DNA of 64,000 nucleotides from NCBI RefSeq assembly GCF_040954835.1, contig NC_090698.1:21511501-21575500 (forward strand), given 5' to 3'. Position 1 is the first letter of the stretch, and every line of letters starts with the position of its first letter. This document shows, one piece after another, positions 25,241 through 39,800 of this stretch. The position numbers and the translations under genes are program-made. A model generated the notes under the pieces. The model was given only the letters and a program-made list of their open reading frames with translations, had not been told where the DNA came from and searched no databases. The stretch comes from Lepisosteus oculatus (lineage: Eukaryota > Chordata > Actinopteri > Semionotiformes > Lepisosteidae).

Positions 25241-25517
25241 CAGCATCACAACTTCCTCAAATAATTCAAAATGGGCAACATTTTTTTCACAGGGCCACAG
25301 CAGTTTTAGACTTTCTAGATTTCAGAAGGTGGCAACATAACCTTTGTAATGTGCAGTGAACCATGTTACATACTCAAGACATACTGTGCAATAGACATAG
25401 GGGCTAATGGAAGCTGAGTTCTGTCTGGATCATGCCACCCAAGTGTTTTTTAACTCTAGAGTACAAGCTCAGCATCACTGCATCCCCAAATCCATTCAAA
25501 ATGGGCAACATTTCATT
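25241..25517 (+). repeat. Diverged direct duplication, about 230 bases apart
   Basis: The segment 'cagcatcac', then ten variable bases, then 'aaatnnattcaaaatgggcaacatt' occurs at 25241-25285 and again from 25470. The spacing suggests either an old tandem duplication or two fragments of one repeat. No coding function is seen. Confidence 0.5.
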
Positions 25518-27540
25518 GTGGGGACTCAATTATCAGGAGCACAGATGGTGGTTTGTGGATTTTCTGTATCAAAAAATATGTAGCTTGCCAAGTGCCCAAG
25601 CATCCAATACCTCAACAGAAGAGGATAGGTTTGTAGCCATGGCTGGGGTTCATCCAGTTGACATAGTTCACTAGGGAACAAACAGGGAAGAAAAGTCAGT
25701 AATTTATAAAGGAGAAGAAAAAGCTAGCTAAAAAACAACAAAAGCTACGTTGCCGTTATCTTGAAAAAACTATCAGTGCCATGTACCCGGCTATGAAAAC
25801 ATGAGTTTGAAAAATGTGGCATGTAGAAAGACTGCTAGAAGTATTTGCTGCTCTGGGAAACCTTCTGGAAAAGGTGTGGCTTATATAGGTGTGTGGACTC
25901 CAGCTAAACAAGAAAGAGTCTTGTGTGCTGGGTGAGAGAACTGATAGAACAACTAGTGTTTAAACAAGAAATTAGATTGAAGGGAAGAAGGTGGAGACAG
26001 GTTTAAATCTGAGAGGAACTGAAAGATAGTTTTCAGAGCAAGGAACTGAAAAATAAGTAAACCAATGTGATCCACCTACCATGATCACAACCTGAACTGT
26101 GATTAGGGAATTCCTTAACTACAGTATACACAATTCTCAGTTAGGTACTGAAACAATAACTAGACAAAGGATGGACAGACTTATGTTAACAAGACCATTC
26201 TTTATACATAATCATAATGTGATAAAGATGGACAGGTATATATCAAACACATTATATAAATTGAAGATAATTGTGTACACCTTTAACCTATTTTGGAATT
26301 GAATGTAATAATAAGACAGTAAGGCTTAACAGCTTCATCACATTTAGAGATCAAGTTAAAATTGAAAATGCTGACTCAAAAGAACAGATCTTTATTCTTC
26401 ATTCAAACACATTTAGAACATCATGCTACTGTAGCAGGTATATAAAATAGTGCATGGTCTGACAGTTTTACACTTTAAAGAACATACAAACTATAGAGAG
26501 GTCTTAAAAGGCACCTGAAATAATGGGAAAAGAATACATTGAGGTAAATTTATGTTACGTTTTTATTAAGTTAATGATACAGAAAACATTAGCACCACCT
26601 TGTGGATTGTTTTATAATTAGCATACCGTACGGAAAACGTGTAAGGCTTGTGAAGACTAACATTTCCCCCTAGAAAAAAATCAAAATTAGTTTTTAGATA
26701 AATCATCAGTGTATTAAATGATGGATTGCTTACTTTGCTTTTTTAACTTCCCATTATTCATGCCGAGCAGATTAATATAAAAACACAGAATACACATGCA
26801 TATCGATATGCAGGGGTTTGTGGTTCGTATGAATGGGCCAGAGAAAATAGAATTACGCCGAGCGCCGACAGCGCTGCTGGACATCCTTCTCTGCTCAAAT
26901 ATGTTGTCCTGTGCTGCAGGGGTTTTGAGCACAGTATGCTTGCACATAAACTGTATTTGTATGGACAAAGAATGGATAAAATTACTTCCTAATTTAAACT
27001 ACTAAAAGACAACTTTTGAACCTTCCGTTTGTTGTGGGATTACAGTCTGTACTGCCCAGTGCTTCCAGCTTTCATTCTGCTATTAATTAATGAGGGGGAT
27101 GTCAGTATCTCCTGGCTCAGCGATTCACTTGACATTCAGGAATGTGTGATTATGAACTAATAGATAAAAACAGATAGGCATGTAGAAAACAAACAATAGA
27201 TCAGACAGAAACCCTTTCAATTGTCATTTTGATAAAAGATTACTTTCGACATACTTGCAGCCCTATGCTCTTTAGAAGATCGTTCTAAAGTGTCTCTGTG
27301 CCTTTAAGAGACAGAGAAGTTCAGCCGTGCAGGTAAACAGCAAGACGCGTCATACTTGAGACAGTACATTTAAGTTTTTAAAAGAAGTGTAAGGAAAGAG
27401 ATTTCAGTAAGTTTAAGTCTTGTTATACCTCTTTTAAAATACACAATAAGCAGTTGTTGACGCGTTCCGTTCTCACTTAATTACAAATGAGTATTTTTTC
27501 GGCAACGTTGCTTTCTTTCGTTTTTGCGAGAAGAAGTCAC

Positions 27541-27558
27541 ATGAGAAGCAGCTGCTGA
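27541..27558 (+). promoter_or_regulatory. RUFY3: Minimal upstream ORF abutting the RUFY3 exon-A start
   Basis: ATG at 27541, four sense codons and TGA at 27556-27558, ending two bases before the main ATG at 27561. Such close spacing could limit or permit reinitiation at the main start. It lies in the leader of the upstream RUFY3 first exon. Function is inferred from position only. Confidence 0.45.
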
Positions 27559-27560
27559 AG

Positions 27561-27822
27561 ATGGCGGAGCAGTGTACAGCATCAGCAGGGCAACTCCGGG
27601 AATTGCAAGTTTTAGAAAGTTCAGATCCCGCGGAGGACGGTAACACTGCAGCACAGCAAGATGAAAATGGACACAGCACAGAGGATTTTCATTCTCCCAC
27701 CTCGGTCATTTATTTTAAGGAAGCACTAATCGCGGCGAGTAGCATACAGATGGGCAGGACTGAGCCCACGGTTCCCCCTCCACTGCAATATGATTTCGAG
27801 ATTCAGAAACCCAAGAAGAAAA
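27561..27822 (+). other. RUFY3: RUFY3 alternative first exon A
   Basis: ATG in good context (GAAGATGG), an open frame of 87 codons, then a strong donor GTAAGT at 27823 in phase 1. The encoded N-terminal region is polar with [17 protein letters not shown] and [16 protein letters not shown] near its end. Phase 1 matches both the cassette at 40055 and the first shared exon at 43580. I do not recall the exact human counterpart. A separate gene's first exon is possible but no other downstream exons fit. Confidence 0.65.
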
Positions 27823-30800
27823 GTAAGTAGTCTTTGGATGGGCTTTCAAATTTTCTTTTTTTCTGCGGTCTCAAGATTTATGAAAAAGTCTAATAATTAC
27901 GAATGCTTGCAATGTTTATTATTTTCATCTGTGTATGTAACATATGCACTGAAATTAAAATATATTTCGCTGGGGCAACAGTGTATTTCTGCAAATATTA
28001 CTACGGAAGAGTAATTATTTCCACTTTCAAATAATTTCACTTTCATGAACCGTGAAAGTGCAGCTGTGCGCTCTGACCCGACAAAAAACTTAAAACTCGC
28101 ACAGCTGAGACCATAGTTATTTGAATAAAATGTGTTTTTGTGAGTGCAGCGAATTTTGCGGGGAGTCCCGTAGCTTCCCCCTGGGAAGACTGGTGTCTAA
28201 AAATGTCTTGGTCTTTTGGTTTTGTGCGTACAGCTCCTCAGTTTTATTAACACTGTGTAGCGAGTTTTCACTTGTGATTGCGAGAAGCTGTTAAATGACC
28301 TGATATTATCAATGATAATTGAGTAACCTTGCACAGTACTTCCTGACTATTCAACAGACGCAACATTGTTCCGAATGATGAATGGAAGTCTCAACAAGAC
28401 CACTGGCAGATCATCTTAAGTATGCGTACGTGAAGGATAAATTCATTTTCTGGTGGTCCTTATTGGCAGCACCGTATTCGACATACCGTATGCGTCACGT
28501 ATCCTGAATTGAAAAGTTCTTACAGCATTTAAAATGCCATTGGTTATTAATTATTCCCTTGCCCCAAAACAAGCATTAAAATATAGATTTATTGTAGACA
28601 GTGCAGTCGTATTCCAGTTCTAATACTTTAGTTTAATTGACTTTGTGTTGAACGGCAAATAAAGCAATGACGTTGATGTGTACAGGGAACATATTACAGA
28701 TTCGATTGAACTAAGTAATGCAACAGTGCTTGATTAAGTTAACAAGTGGCATAATTTAAATGGCTCTGGTTTAAGAGTGTGACTGTTCTGTTTTTTTGGT
28801 GAAACCATTGGCAATACCGTGTTTGAACAACTTGGTTTAAACTATTGTAGAATGCAGCAAGCGTTTTACTGCGAGGAAATGCCCATCCTTTATAAATGTT
28901 CTGCATAAGGTTTTAGTTCTTGAATTGCCACTGTTGTCCGTTGACATTGTCAGGTGGGAGTTTTGTTTCCAGATCATTCTGCGGAAGTCTGATTTTTTCT
29001 GACTGCATACTTCAGCTATATTTACATTGGTACTTTGAGTTTTGCAGTTAGTCATATGGCTTTTGCCTGAAGGGAAATTGGCCCTATATGTGTTTGATGC
29101 TAAAGCCAAATCTCCAAAAAATACATTGCAGAACAAACAGACACTCTAACAAAATATGACTTCTGCACTGATCCCTTAGCTGTCTTGTGTGGTTTAGTAC
29201 TGCATTTTATGTATATATTTGTTACTATTATACACTTTGGATAAAATGTCTAAATATGTAGCCTACAGTATGTATTACATCTTGTACTTTTCTTAGTCTA
29301 CAACAAGTTACTTACTGGTGATTAGAAGTTTTGAATATGAGCTTCTGTGGGCTAGCCACAAACTTGCAGTTACTTGTACGTTGGGCTGTGACATGAAGGT
29401 CTGACAAAAGCATGAATGTGAGAACATAAGTTTGTGCAAAATGAGGTGCAGTTAGTGCACAAAGAGAACATTTTTCATAGCGTTGCATAGTCGGGTAGCA
29501 GCGAATAAATACTATAATCTCCATATTGTATTATAACCTTACCTATTTGTTTGTGGTTGGTACCCTTCTCTGCATCTGTCTTTGCTTAATATCATGCTGG
29601 TGTAGATTCAACTGTAGATTATTGAACACAAAATTGCGCCAATGTGCATTTCGTAAGTTTCTGTTGGAACGTCTCTTGTGTCCTGGAGCGATAGGTTGCG
29701 ATTTGTCAGTTATTCAATGCCAAGTCGACATACTGTAAGCTCTGATGCCCTTATCCTGGAGTTGCCATCTTATTGCACAGGAACTGGCCTAAGTACAGTG
29801 ACGTTCGGGTGTCTCGGGATGCAGGGATGTAGGACAGTGTAGATCCGAGAGATACCTCAGTCGGATATACTGATTGTGTCCAGGCATGGTGAAGAGTAGC
29901 TGCTTCAGCTGCCGTCACTCTTCAGCTGAACCTGTCTGAATGCATCATGACTGCAGATGTGATGGTGTCTGTTTCATTTTACCTTGCAGTACATATTGCT
30001 TGGTGTTCTGTACCCCCTGCCACAGAGGCGATAATGTGGCACAGCGGGAAAAATATTCCACCACATACAGGATTACAAATAAGCAGTTGACTGTGTGAAG
30101 TTGATTTTTCACATTTACTGACTTGTTTGGAAATCAAGTGAATCTGACCCTTCTGGGGAAGTATTGGAGCCAAAAATCATTTGTTGTGTCTCTTGACATT
30201 TGTGTTTTCATTAACGAAGACACACAACAAAAGAGAAGAATGCTGCATTTGTAACTGGCTGTCCTGGAGAACATTATTTCTTTTTTAGTGCAAGCACTGA
30301 ATTAAATCACATAGCGTAGCTGTAAATTCCTCAGAGCACAGATGATTCATTTGACATACTACAGGTGAATAATACAAAGGGCAGGAGCTTCATATTAGCA
30401 AATGGTCATATGATCAGTTGACAGGGGAGTGTGTGATATATCTGTGTCTAAATAGTGCTCCTAGTTGGAGGGACATATTTTTATGGCTTATCATTGGAAA
30501 CTTGAGCTGAGACAAATAATTTTTCTCTCATGTACAAAAAAGATTCCTCTTGAGATTACTGAAGAGGAAGGAAAGACATTGGTCAAACATATTCAACCAA
30601 GAGTTGAAAACCATTTGAATTTATGTGCAACAAGATAAGTTAATTGTTTCAGTGCACCAGGATAGGACTTGCTGTCTTGTTTCTGTCTCGCATGTGGAGC
30701 ACAATGTGGGACATTAACAACGTCACTGTTAATGTCGACATCACTGTGATATTAATGTTAGGTTTGACACAGAAATTGGTAGTAAAAGTGTAAAAAAAAC

Positions 30801-33800
30801 ATTACAGCAGGGTTGCATTCTGTAATCATGTTGTGTATGACAAATTTGTGCCTGCCAGGTGCTGCCATTTCTAACATATAAAAACCTTTTAAAATCTTCT
30901 GCAGCTTGGGCACGTTTTAAGGGTTTCTCCTGGTAGATACATCTGTGCACCTGCTGCGTGCTGATCAAAAAATGTAATCTGCTTTTTTGAATATTTGGGT
31001 GCCTCGGTACAAATTATTTGATTATATCAAATTATTACATTGTAAGGACAGCTAAATCATTGTTAGTTACATCTGTGTCCAGAGTAAATTAATGTAGTGT
31101 TTTCCCTCATAGCAAACAATAACCAGCCAAACTAACTGATGATGAAATGTCGGACTCTGTAACAGAAAAAAAAATAGATAAGTTCTATTCTGCATTCCCT
31201 CCCAGATGCAGCTATACTTGTAACTCCTGCAGAGTTTCCTTTGTTTTAATGGTGTAAAAAAAGAAAACAAAGCTGTAAATGTAAATTGGAAAGTATGATA
31301 TGAAATGAATATTTGAGAAGAAAAATATTATAGATATAGTATCAGAAAGTTAAAAATGTTTAGAACCTTAATGACTCTGTACAGGAGAAGACAGTTTTGT
31401 ACTAGTATGGTAATGCCAGAGGCAAAATATAAGGTGCTTGACAGGTTACAGCTATCAGGCTAATTTAATGCAAAACTAGTCAGATGTAATACAGGTTGGT
31501 ATAGGAAGCTTTGTAATTTTCCGGGAGAAAAATATACACAGGTTTGAGTATAGATGGTCAGTATATAAATTTAGCTGTAATTCAATAGACTACAATTCAA
31601 TCACACTAGCCTTATCAGCAACAGATTTTCAGAATATTAAAAGTAATGCAAGGTCATTCAATTTTCAATCAGTGCCATACAGTATGACAGTTAAAGTGTA
31701 TGTTCCTTTGGTTTTCTCACAAGATTTTCTTCATTTCAGGAATGTCTAAGAGGAGACAAATAACATGTCGCTCTGAACAAGAGTTTAATTAAACTTTTAA
31801 AAGACTGATTCATCTTGGGTAATTTGTTGAAAGTTGTTTTTGAATTGTAATTTGACCTCTGTAACATGTTACCTCCTGACCTGAAGGAAAATATTTCTCC
31901 CTGAAACAATCGAAGCTTGAAATTAAGGAAAATTCCTCACATTTGTGTTAATGAAATAGCCCCTGTCACTGAAGTTGCAAGTTATATAAATGAACTCTTC
32001 TCTTAGACCTCAATTCGTGTATCTGGTATAGAATCATAATGTGGAAAACAACTTTACAACCAATTTTAGCTATTTTCTCTTTGTTTCACCGTGTAAATTT
32101 CTAATCCTTTCTCAAATGTTATCACTTGATTGCTTAACTAAGTTTTGCAGACATATTAAATCTGTGCCATGTTTTATTGTCTGGGTCATGTCCAAGCTAC
32201 ATTATGAGGTATGACTTAATAATTACATCAATGTTAGAAATTGAAGTAGGTTTCAGTTTTCTAAAGCTTTCTGATTAAGCATGCATTTTATCTAATCAGT
32301 AGTTAGTGTCTCTTTGTAGCTGATGTTTCTAATTTAATTTATCATTTTTAATTTTTAAGTTTTGAAGTCTTGTAATTTGTACAGTTGTTAGCTGGACATG
32401 GATACTGAAACAGTATTGTTCAACACTAGTAAATGAGTGACATATCTCTGATTCTGTTCAGGAAAGCACCAAGATTCCTTGAATATTTAGGAGTTTTTCA
32501 CAAATGAAAATGTCACACATTTTCTGTCTTATTTCTCTTCCTATTTTAGTTTTGTTAGTCTGAATCAAAAGCTAATTTAGAATGTATAACCCTTTTAATA
32601 CAAGAAGCTAAAAAAATAGCTAATATTAAGGTTTAAATGTTTGATTTTGAGCTGTACCTGAAAAGACTGTTGGAGTTTGAAATGAAAGTTAAATATTAAT
32701 AAACAATTACGGATTAAAAGCTAAGCACTTGCAGAATTGTTGTTTTGCATGATGGGCATTGGATACTACAGATCATAGATCTATGGCTCTTAGCCTGCAC
32801 CACAGTTGTTTTGTTGTTTGGAACCTTCTCCCCCACAGGGAAAAACAGTGATAACATAACTCTGGATTTTAGCTGAAAGGTTCAAAGGTCTCTTAGCATT
32901 AGTATCTGTGTGGAAGGAAAGCTGTACAATACAAACATGACATGCATTGTGATCATTTGAAAAATATGATACATTCTCTAAGTGAAGAGGGTTTTATTTT
33001 TGGTTTTAGTGGGAATAAAGCATCTTAAAATGTCTGCAGTCATTTTTTCATGTTATAACTGCATGAGGAACTATGTTCAGTCTAATTTTGGTTAGATACT
33101 GTGTCAGCAAGACTTCAGAGCTGCAGCACGATGCATTTTGCAGAGGAAGGATGTAAGGAGGAGAAATGAACATGGCTTTTTTAAATCAATGATATCCTTT
33201 AAAACAGGAAAAATCCTATTTCACAATTATTATTATTATTTAAGGCCTCTAAAGTTAAAATATGTTTATGAACTTAAGTATGCATTGAGCACTATAAATT
33301 CAGTAATCCAGTGTTATATGCTGGAGATCTAGAACCATATGGCATACAATTAAAAAAGAATTCATTTGTGGGTTTACTACAAAATTAGTGCTTTATCAGT
33401 GCTACAGAGTAGCTTTAGAAGGCTACTAGTCATTTTGGTTCCCGGTCATAACAGAACATACAGCCAGCTTTCTATGCACTGCATTTTTTAACAAATACTG
33501 ATGCAAAAACACCTGGTAAAAGAATTTGAACTCTCCAACTAAAAATTAGAGCCATTATTTTATTTAATTTCTACCTCAGTCATTTCAGTGTGTACTACTA
33601 TCACTGTGTGTGTTCCTTATGAATCTGTCCTCGTGAATGTGCTTTCAATTAATACAGCCTGGGCAGGGGTGACTGGGATGGAAGAGAGAGCGATGAGCGA
33701 TTCCCTGCATCAGCATCCCTAGCATCAGTGAGGCATCCTGGGAATTGTTTTTGCTTAGCCCATCTGCTCACGTGACTCTTGATCTTCAATACAGCTTATT

Positions 33801-36800
33801 AGCCGGCCATTTTGGTCTACACCCAGTGCACTGCGCACAGCCAATCCTGTTAGTATGAACCAGGCTGACCAGGAGAGAGGAAGGTTGTGATTTCAGGAGC
33901 ACTAGGCATTTTAGCTTCTGTAATTTCTGGGGCCAAGTGCTTCATAGTGGCAGCTGCTCGGTGAACAGCAGGGCAAGCCTTTGTTATTGTCACAGCAGTG
34001 TTCCTTTTACTCATCTGTCGAGGGGGGGGGGAGCAAAGTGGGGGTTTGATATAGAGGGAGAAAAGAGAATCTTTGTGCTCCTGCTGCATTGCTGAGGTTG
34101 GTTTCAGCCTGTTTTGTTTTGTTTGTGTAAAGACTGCTGCCACAGCTACAGCGTTCATTTTTTTTTTGGTGTGTATTGGCACTGAGCTCATCGGGGAGAG
34201 TTGAGTTTTCTGTGTTGTGGTACCAGCTGAGTCATCATGTCTGATCTGACGCCTCAGAGTGATGCCCCAACCCCCACCACTGACAAGATCACACAGGCTG
34301 CCAGGGAGACCATTTACCTTTGCAACTTTCGGGTCTCTGTGGATGGAGAATGGCTTTGCCTGCGAGAACTGAACGACATTTCTCTCACTCCCGACCCCGA
34401 GCCAGCCCACGAAGGTATGTAGTGAAAAATGTCAGTGTGTTGCTGATGACAACGAAAAGGAGCTAAAAGATAGCTGAACTTCATACTGTAGTCATGTACT
34501 ATTATTTCTGACGCGTACCTCTTGGTGGTTTTACATAATGTCTTGTTTTAATGGCTTAAATGCAGGAAAAGAACTCCGTTATCAAGAGAGAGAGTTTATC
34601 ACTGGAAACTTGGAAGACAAAGATATTGCAAAGGTGTTACATTTTACATGTGGGCATCCCATGAAAAGCCCATTTTTGCAAACATGTTTAATCCACATGA
34701 AAAGACAGCAGATTACATGCCTGTTTATTTTTGTCAAGTGTGTTGACAAGTGTGTAACACAAAAATAATAGGAATGACTTTCCTGGATGCCAGTTTTGCT
34801 CTGCTTCCTTCATGCAGAGGTAGCAACAATTTTGTGGATAACGCATAGTGTACAAGTATACAAATTTAGCATTTTGGTTTCAGTCAGTGTTGCCTGAAGG
34901 CTTCTGAATGCTTTATGATTACATTCAGAGTTTGCATAATTGGAAGAAATTGTCTTAGCTTGCGGCATAATTACTTTTCTTGTTTACTCATCTTAATAAG
35001 CCTGGTGTAGTCTCCAGGGCATTTGTAAATGCAGAATGCAGATTTGATATTTACCATTGTGACATGAGTTTCAGATACATTTCAGTCTTCACTGTGTTGT
35101 AGTTTAGTAAGCATTCAAAGGAATGGGTTGTAGAATAAAAAATGTAAAAAATTAAAAAAAATCATCTTAGAGAAATATGTTTAGATCTGTTCTAAACGGA
35201 TCTCTGTTCTAGATCTTTTGCTGGATGTTTAAATGCTTATCTTTTACATAGTTATTGCATTTAAAAACAAGTCCTTTAATCCTTTTTTCTGGATGTGATA
35301 AACATTTTTAAACACTCGCTGTCTCACACCATCTTTTGTTTTGTGTACAGCACTATAGTAATTTAGGAATGCCAGGCCTTTTCTTAGCCTTCATCATTCT
35401 TGTTGCTCATAAATTGGGATACAGTTAATAAATTTAGGTCTGTAGAAAAGAAAAGGATGGATTGTACACAATTGAAGCAAAGGTTAAGTTGTAGAATTCA
35501 TAATGCTTAGTGCATTACTGTACTTTCACACTTTGTAGAAGAGTACATTTTTGGGATATTGTTTAAATTACATACAGCATTTGGGTACCACTTCTCAATT
35601 TGTCGTACAGTTTTGTGTTTAGAAGCTTAAACCATATGTGAGTCCTTCCATGCTATTTGTATAATGACTGAATTTGTATTAGAGAGTTTTGATGAATCCT
35701 TTTTATCCTTTTCAATTCTTAAACTGAAGACCTCAAAGTGCTACTAAGCAACTACTAACTAGTGTAGAGATTCACTGAATCATGTGCTGCTACAGTAGTT
35801 ATGTTATCCAATTCATTTGTGTCTTTTGGTTGTTAAACATGAATACATTTTAAAGCATATTATGCAGGCTCTAAATGATCATTTTAATATGATTGTTGAA
35901 ACTTTCAAATGCAAAATGAAGAGTCTTAATCTCTAGCTTGTTATAATTACATTTGATTTCCTGGCCTAAGTAAGCTACATCATCAGAATATAATTGCTTT
36001 TAAATGGACGAATGCAGCATCTGCTAGGTCTGTGTTCCAAGAGGTGGTGGTGGGAGGTGGCACCTTCTGTCTGGTTCTCTGCCTTTAATTTAGCCCCCGA
36101 CGTCCAAAGATGCTGTACTGGTGAGAGGCTCATGAAATGTGTAAAACCCAAGGGTACAGCCTCGATTGCGGGACCAAAGGTTACTAAGTATTGAAAAATG
36201 ATATATGGTTGGGGAAGAACTACATTTGTTAAAGTCTAATGTGATTACAGTGTGATTTTTTTTTTCACTCTCTCTCTCTTAAAAAATGTATTTAGTCAAC
36301 GTCTGGAAAAAAAACTTCTTTATTTACATATTTCAATCTAAAGGTTATATTATGCTTACAAGAACCATGATTCATACAGAAACTCAGATATTTATTGGGT
36401 GTCTGGTTTTTCTAAGTGTTTGGTGATTTGTATGACAAGCTAGATATTTACACAGTCAATACCTGTGGGCAAGAAAACTCTAGGGCAATCAATTTCTTCT
36501 CTTTTAAAAATCCAAAGACTTGGACCTGGAAAAGCATGCTAATATAAGAAAAGATATAAAGAAGCTAGTCTGTCTTTACCTACTGTACTTATGCTACCCT
36601 ATAAAATCACGACATGTAATTGTGAAAGTGCTGTTAGGGTAAATAAGAGATCTGAAATTAATAATTTCAAACGACTGTGGCTGCATAAAGAATATGACGA
36701 CAGCCTGCATACAGGATGTCAAAAGCTACATTTGTAATGAAAATTATTTAATATGGTACTCTTTTCCTTTTTGTTGTCTGAGGAAACATTTTTTTTTGTT

Positions 36801-39800
36801 AAGTATAAGGCTAGTCTGATGCTTGCTAAGTGTAGGCTGTGAAGACAGAACTATAATTTTCTCATCTCCGTATTCCTCCTGCACATCACTTGTATAGCAG
36901 TTGCTCATTAGTTACTCATCGGTTTCTTTAAAATGAGATAAGCCAATACCAATAACATAGCTTTGAAGATTATCATCAAAGGAGCCAATGACATTAAGAA
37001 CTGATTCATTAAGACCTATTTTTAATCTTCTAATCAATGTTGCATCCAATGCATATCACATATCTTATTACCATACCACAATAATGCTCAGGAAATGTTT
37101 AATACAATAGAGTGGATTTAAATCTGGGGCAGTCTCTGTGTTTTTATAGCTTTATCAGGTAGTTTTGTAGAGTCAGAAATCTGACAGAAGGAAAAAATAT
37201 TTTTAGTAATGCCATTGAAACAAGCAGTGTCATAAGGCAGTGTATGATGAATCACTGAGTCAGACAGCAATTGTTCATGCTTCCTTTAGGGTTTTTAAAG
37301 CTTTATTTCAATCCTAGTCCAGACTAGCATGTCGTTAGGGAACTCAGCATATCACATGGTCACTGAGTCCATTGGAGCTTTCAAACCTATTCAAAGCAAA
37401 CTTTGAGCAAGGCTTATCAAAGCCCTTCAGAAGTAACAGAGTATTGGTAACAGGCTTGAATTAAACTTATGCAACAGCATGACTGTTTTATTCAAGTATT
37501 TCTTAAAGGTCTTCTGCATCTTTATGGACTGAAGAGCTAATAATGTGGTCTAAGCATAAAAATATGTTTTTCAAAATCCACCATGAAGCCAGCAGTGTGT
37601 GGATTAGACTAGGACATTGTTATACCCAAGATATTATGAGGAAAATGCATAGTTGATAAATATTTTAATTAAAAGAAACATTGTTAACTTGATGATGTTC
37701 CATACAACACATGGAGGCTGTCATATCAGTTTGGGTTTAAGGTGTACAATTAATTTCTACAGTGTTCTATCTACCCAGTAGTAAAACTGAAAATTACACA
37801 GTATCATTCCTCCCTTTTTTTGGTCTTTGCAAACAAATCCTTCGAGTTTAATTATTCCAAATGAAGGGTAAAAGTGATTGAGCTTTTTGAAGAAAGTCTT
37901 TGCAATATATATTGGAATGGACTGAAAAAGACATCAAAATCTAGTGAGCACAGTCTTTTAACTGAATTCTACAGTTTTCCAGTACATGAAATGAAATATC
38001 CATCTGTCATTTAAATAAAAAAAAACAGATGTGGTCTTAGATGGAGTGAATAATCTTAGATGAATAACCGGAAGTGTCCACATACAACTTAATATAATTA
38101 ATATATATATAAATAATATATAATTATAAAGAGGTGTAGCAAAGAGACATCCTTATATCATTGCATGTTTTGGATAGTATTGCTTTTATTTCCTTGATTC
38201 TCTGTTTTTTGCATTGTTTATTCATTGTTAAATCAACTTTTTAGCCATTTTTCCAATGAGTAATTCTGTGAATTACTTTGTTTTGTAAACTGAAGTTTAT
38301 CAAGTGTACCTTCATGGTTAGCATTCCCTCTATAAGTGTTATTAAGAATCTGGTTACACTAAACACTAAGTGTAAACACTAAGAATCCATAGATAAAGGA
38401 TGCATTGAACTTTATCTGTATGTGCATTATTTTGATAGACAATTCCTTAAAGGAGCAGAACACGGTGGCATACTGTATGAAATTACTGATTCACTCATTT
38501 TAGTCATGAGCACAGTTGGGAGACATTATAGAAGAATACCTTTCTGTGTGGCGCAGTGGTTGGTATTGTTGCCTTGCCCCCACTGGGGTCCTGGGTTAAA
38601 TTCCGGACCTGGGGTGCTATCTGCATAGAGTTTGTATGTTCTCCCTATGTTGTTGTGGGTCTCCTCCCACAGTCCATAAAAGCCATACCGGTAAGTTAGC
38701 TGGCTTCTAGGGAAATTGCCCCTGATGTGAGTGAGTGCATGTCTGTGTGTGGCCTGTGATGGACTAGCCTGGACACACCCTGCCTTGCATCTTTGGCTAG
38801 TCAGGCTAGGCTCTGGCTTCCCCGCAACACTGAACTGGAAGAAACGGTTAGAAAATGGATGAATGGAAAGTGTTTATGTATTCTTCTTTAGTATTTCCAA
38901 TATAGGTTTTCATTTACAATATAATGAGATTTCACACAGAAGTTTGGACCACTGCAATGGTTTTTGTTTTTAAATTGAGAATTCAAAGTTGTCTTAGATG
39001 GGTATGATGAATTCAGTAAGTGCTGTACATGGCTTTCCAGATGTAAAAATGTACACCTTTTGAGAACATCTGCAGTAATAATTTGTTGTTGACATGAAAT
39101 TGAATCATTGTGCCTAAAATTCCCAAAAAACAAAAAAATACAGTATTTTCTTATGTTATTGAATGTGTATCACATTAAACAAAAATGATAGCAGACAAGG
39201 AACCACGTCAACTTTGGTAAAATGCACAATATTTTGTAGAAGCTTAGTGTTGTTTAGCTTCCCAAAATGAATGGAATCATGGATCATAAGCCCGAAAGCA
39301 TTTTAGTCTGATTGTTTTCAGTCTTTGAAGAATTTTGGTTACCAAGAAAATCACGACTTCTTCCAAGGTTTGTTTTTTATGTAAGAACAGTTTTCAGTAA
39401 TTATTTCTGAAGGATTTTATGAGTGAGCCAAGCTCAATTTATGGCAAATGTTTGTGTGAGAATAGTTGTCAAGTACGGGAGCTCAATAAAATAATCTAAT
39501 AGGAAAAATTACACATCTCATGGGTGGTGGTGAATAATTGAATTAAACAATCCAAATTGTCCTACATACTGCACAGTGTACTCTTTTTCAGTTTATATTT
39601 ATAGACATGTTATATAATCAGTGTCGCAACTTACAGTACATAGTCGGGCAAGATTTGTACTTAAACTTGTATTAGCCTAATTTATTACAGAGGAAAGATA
39701 AAACTATGAACTTAATGATTTACATTTTTTCCCCTGATTTTGATCTCGCCTATTACATTGCTATATTAAGGCAATAAAAAAAACTTCCAAACATCATGGC

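Larger units (their letters stand above)
23110..27300. other. Intergenic region between the filament gene and RUFY3
   Basis: The two genes are transcribed away from each other here. I find no convincing exon. The region holds the inverted SINE (24786-25042), a diverged direct duplication (25241-25290 and 25470-25517) and two blocks that look like possible conserved noncoding sequence (about 26750-26960 and 27050-27240). The remainder is AT-rich without recognised structure. Confidence 0.5.

Noticed and set aside
34566-34633. Exon-like segment after RUFY3 exon B (acceptor TGCAG, open frame with [20 protein letters not shown], then GT)
   Set aside because: It enters in phase 1 but leaves in phase 0, so it cannot join the phase-1 shared exon at 43580. 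The donor GTGTTA is weak and I recognise no family.
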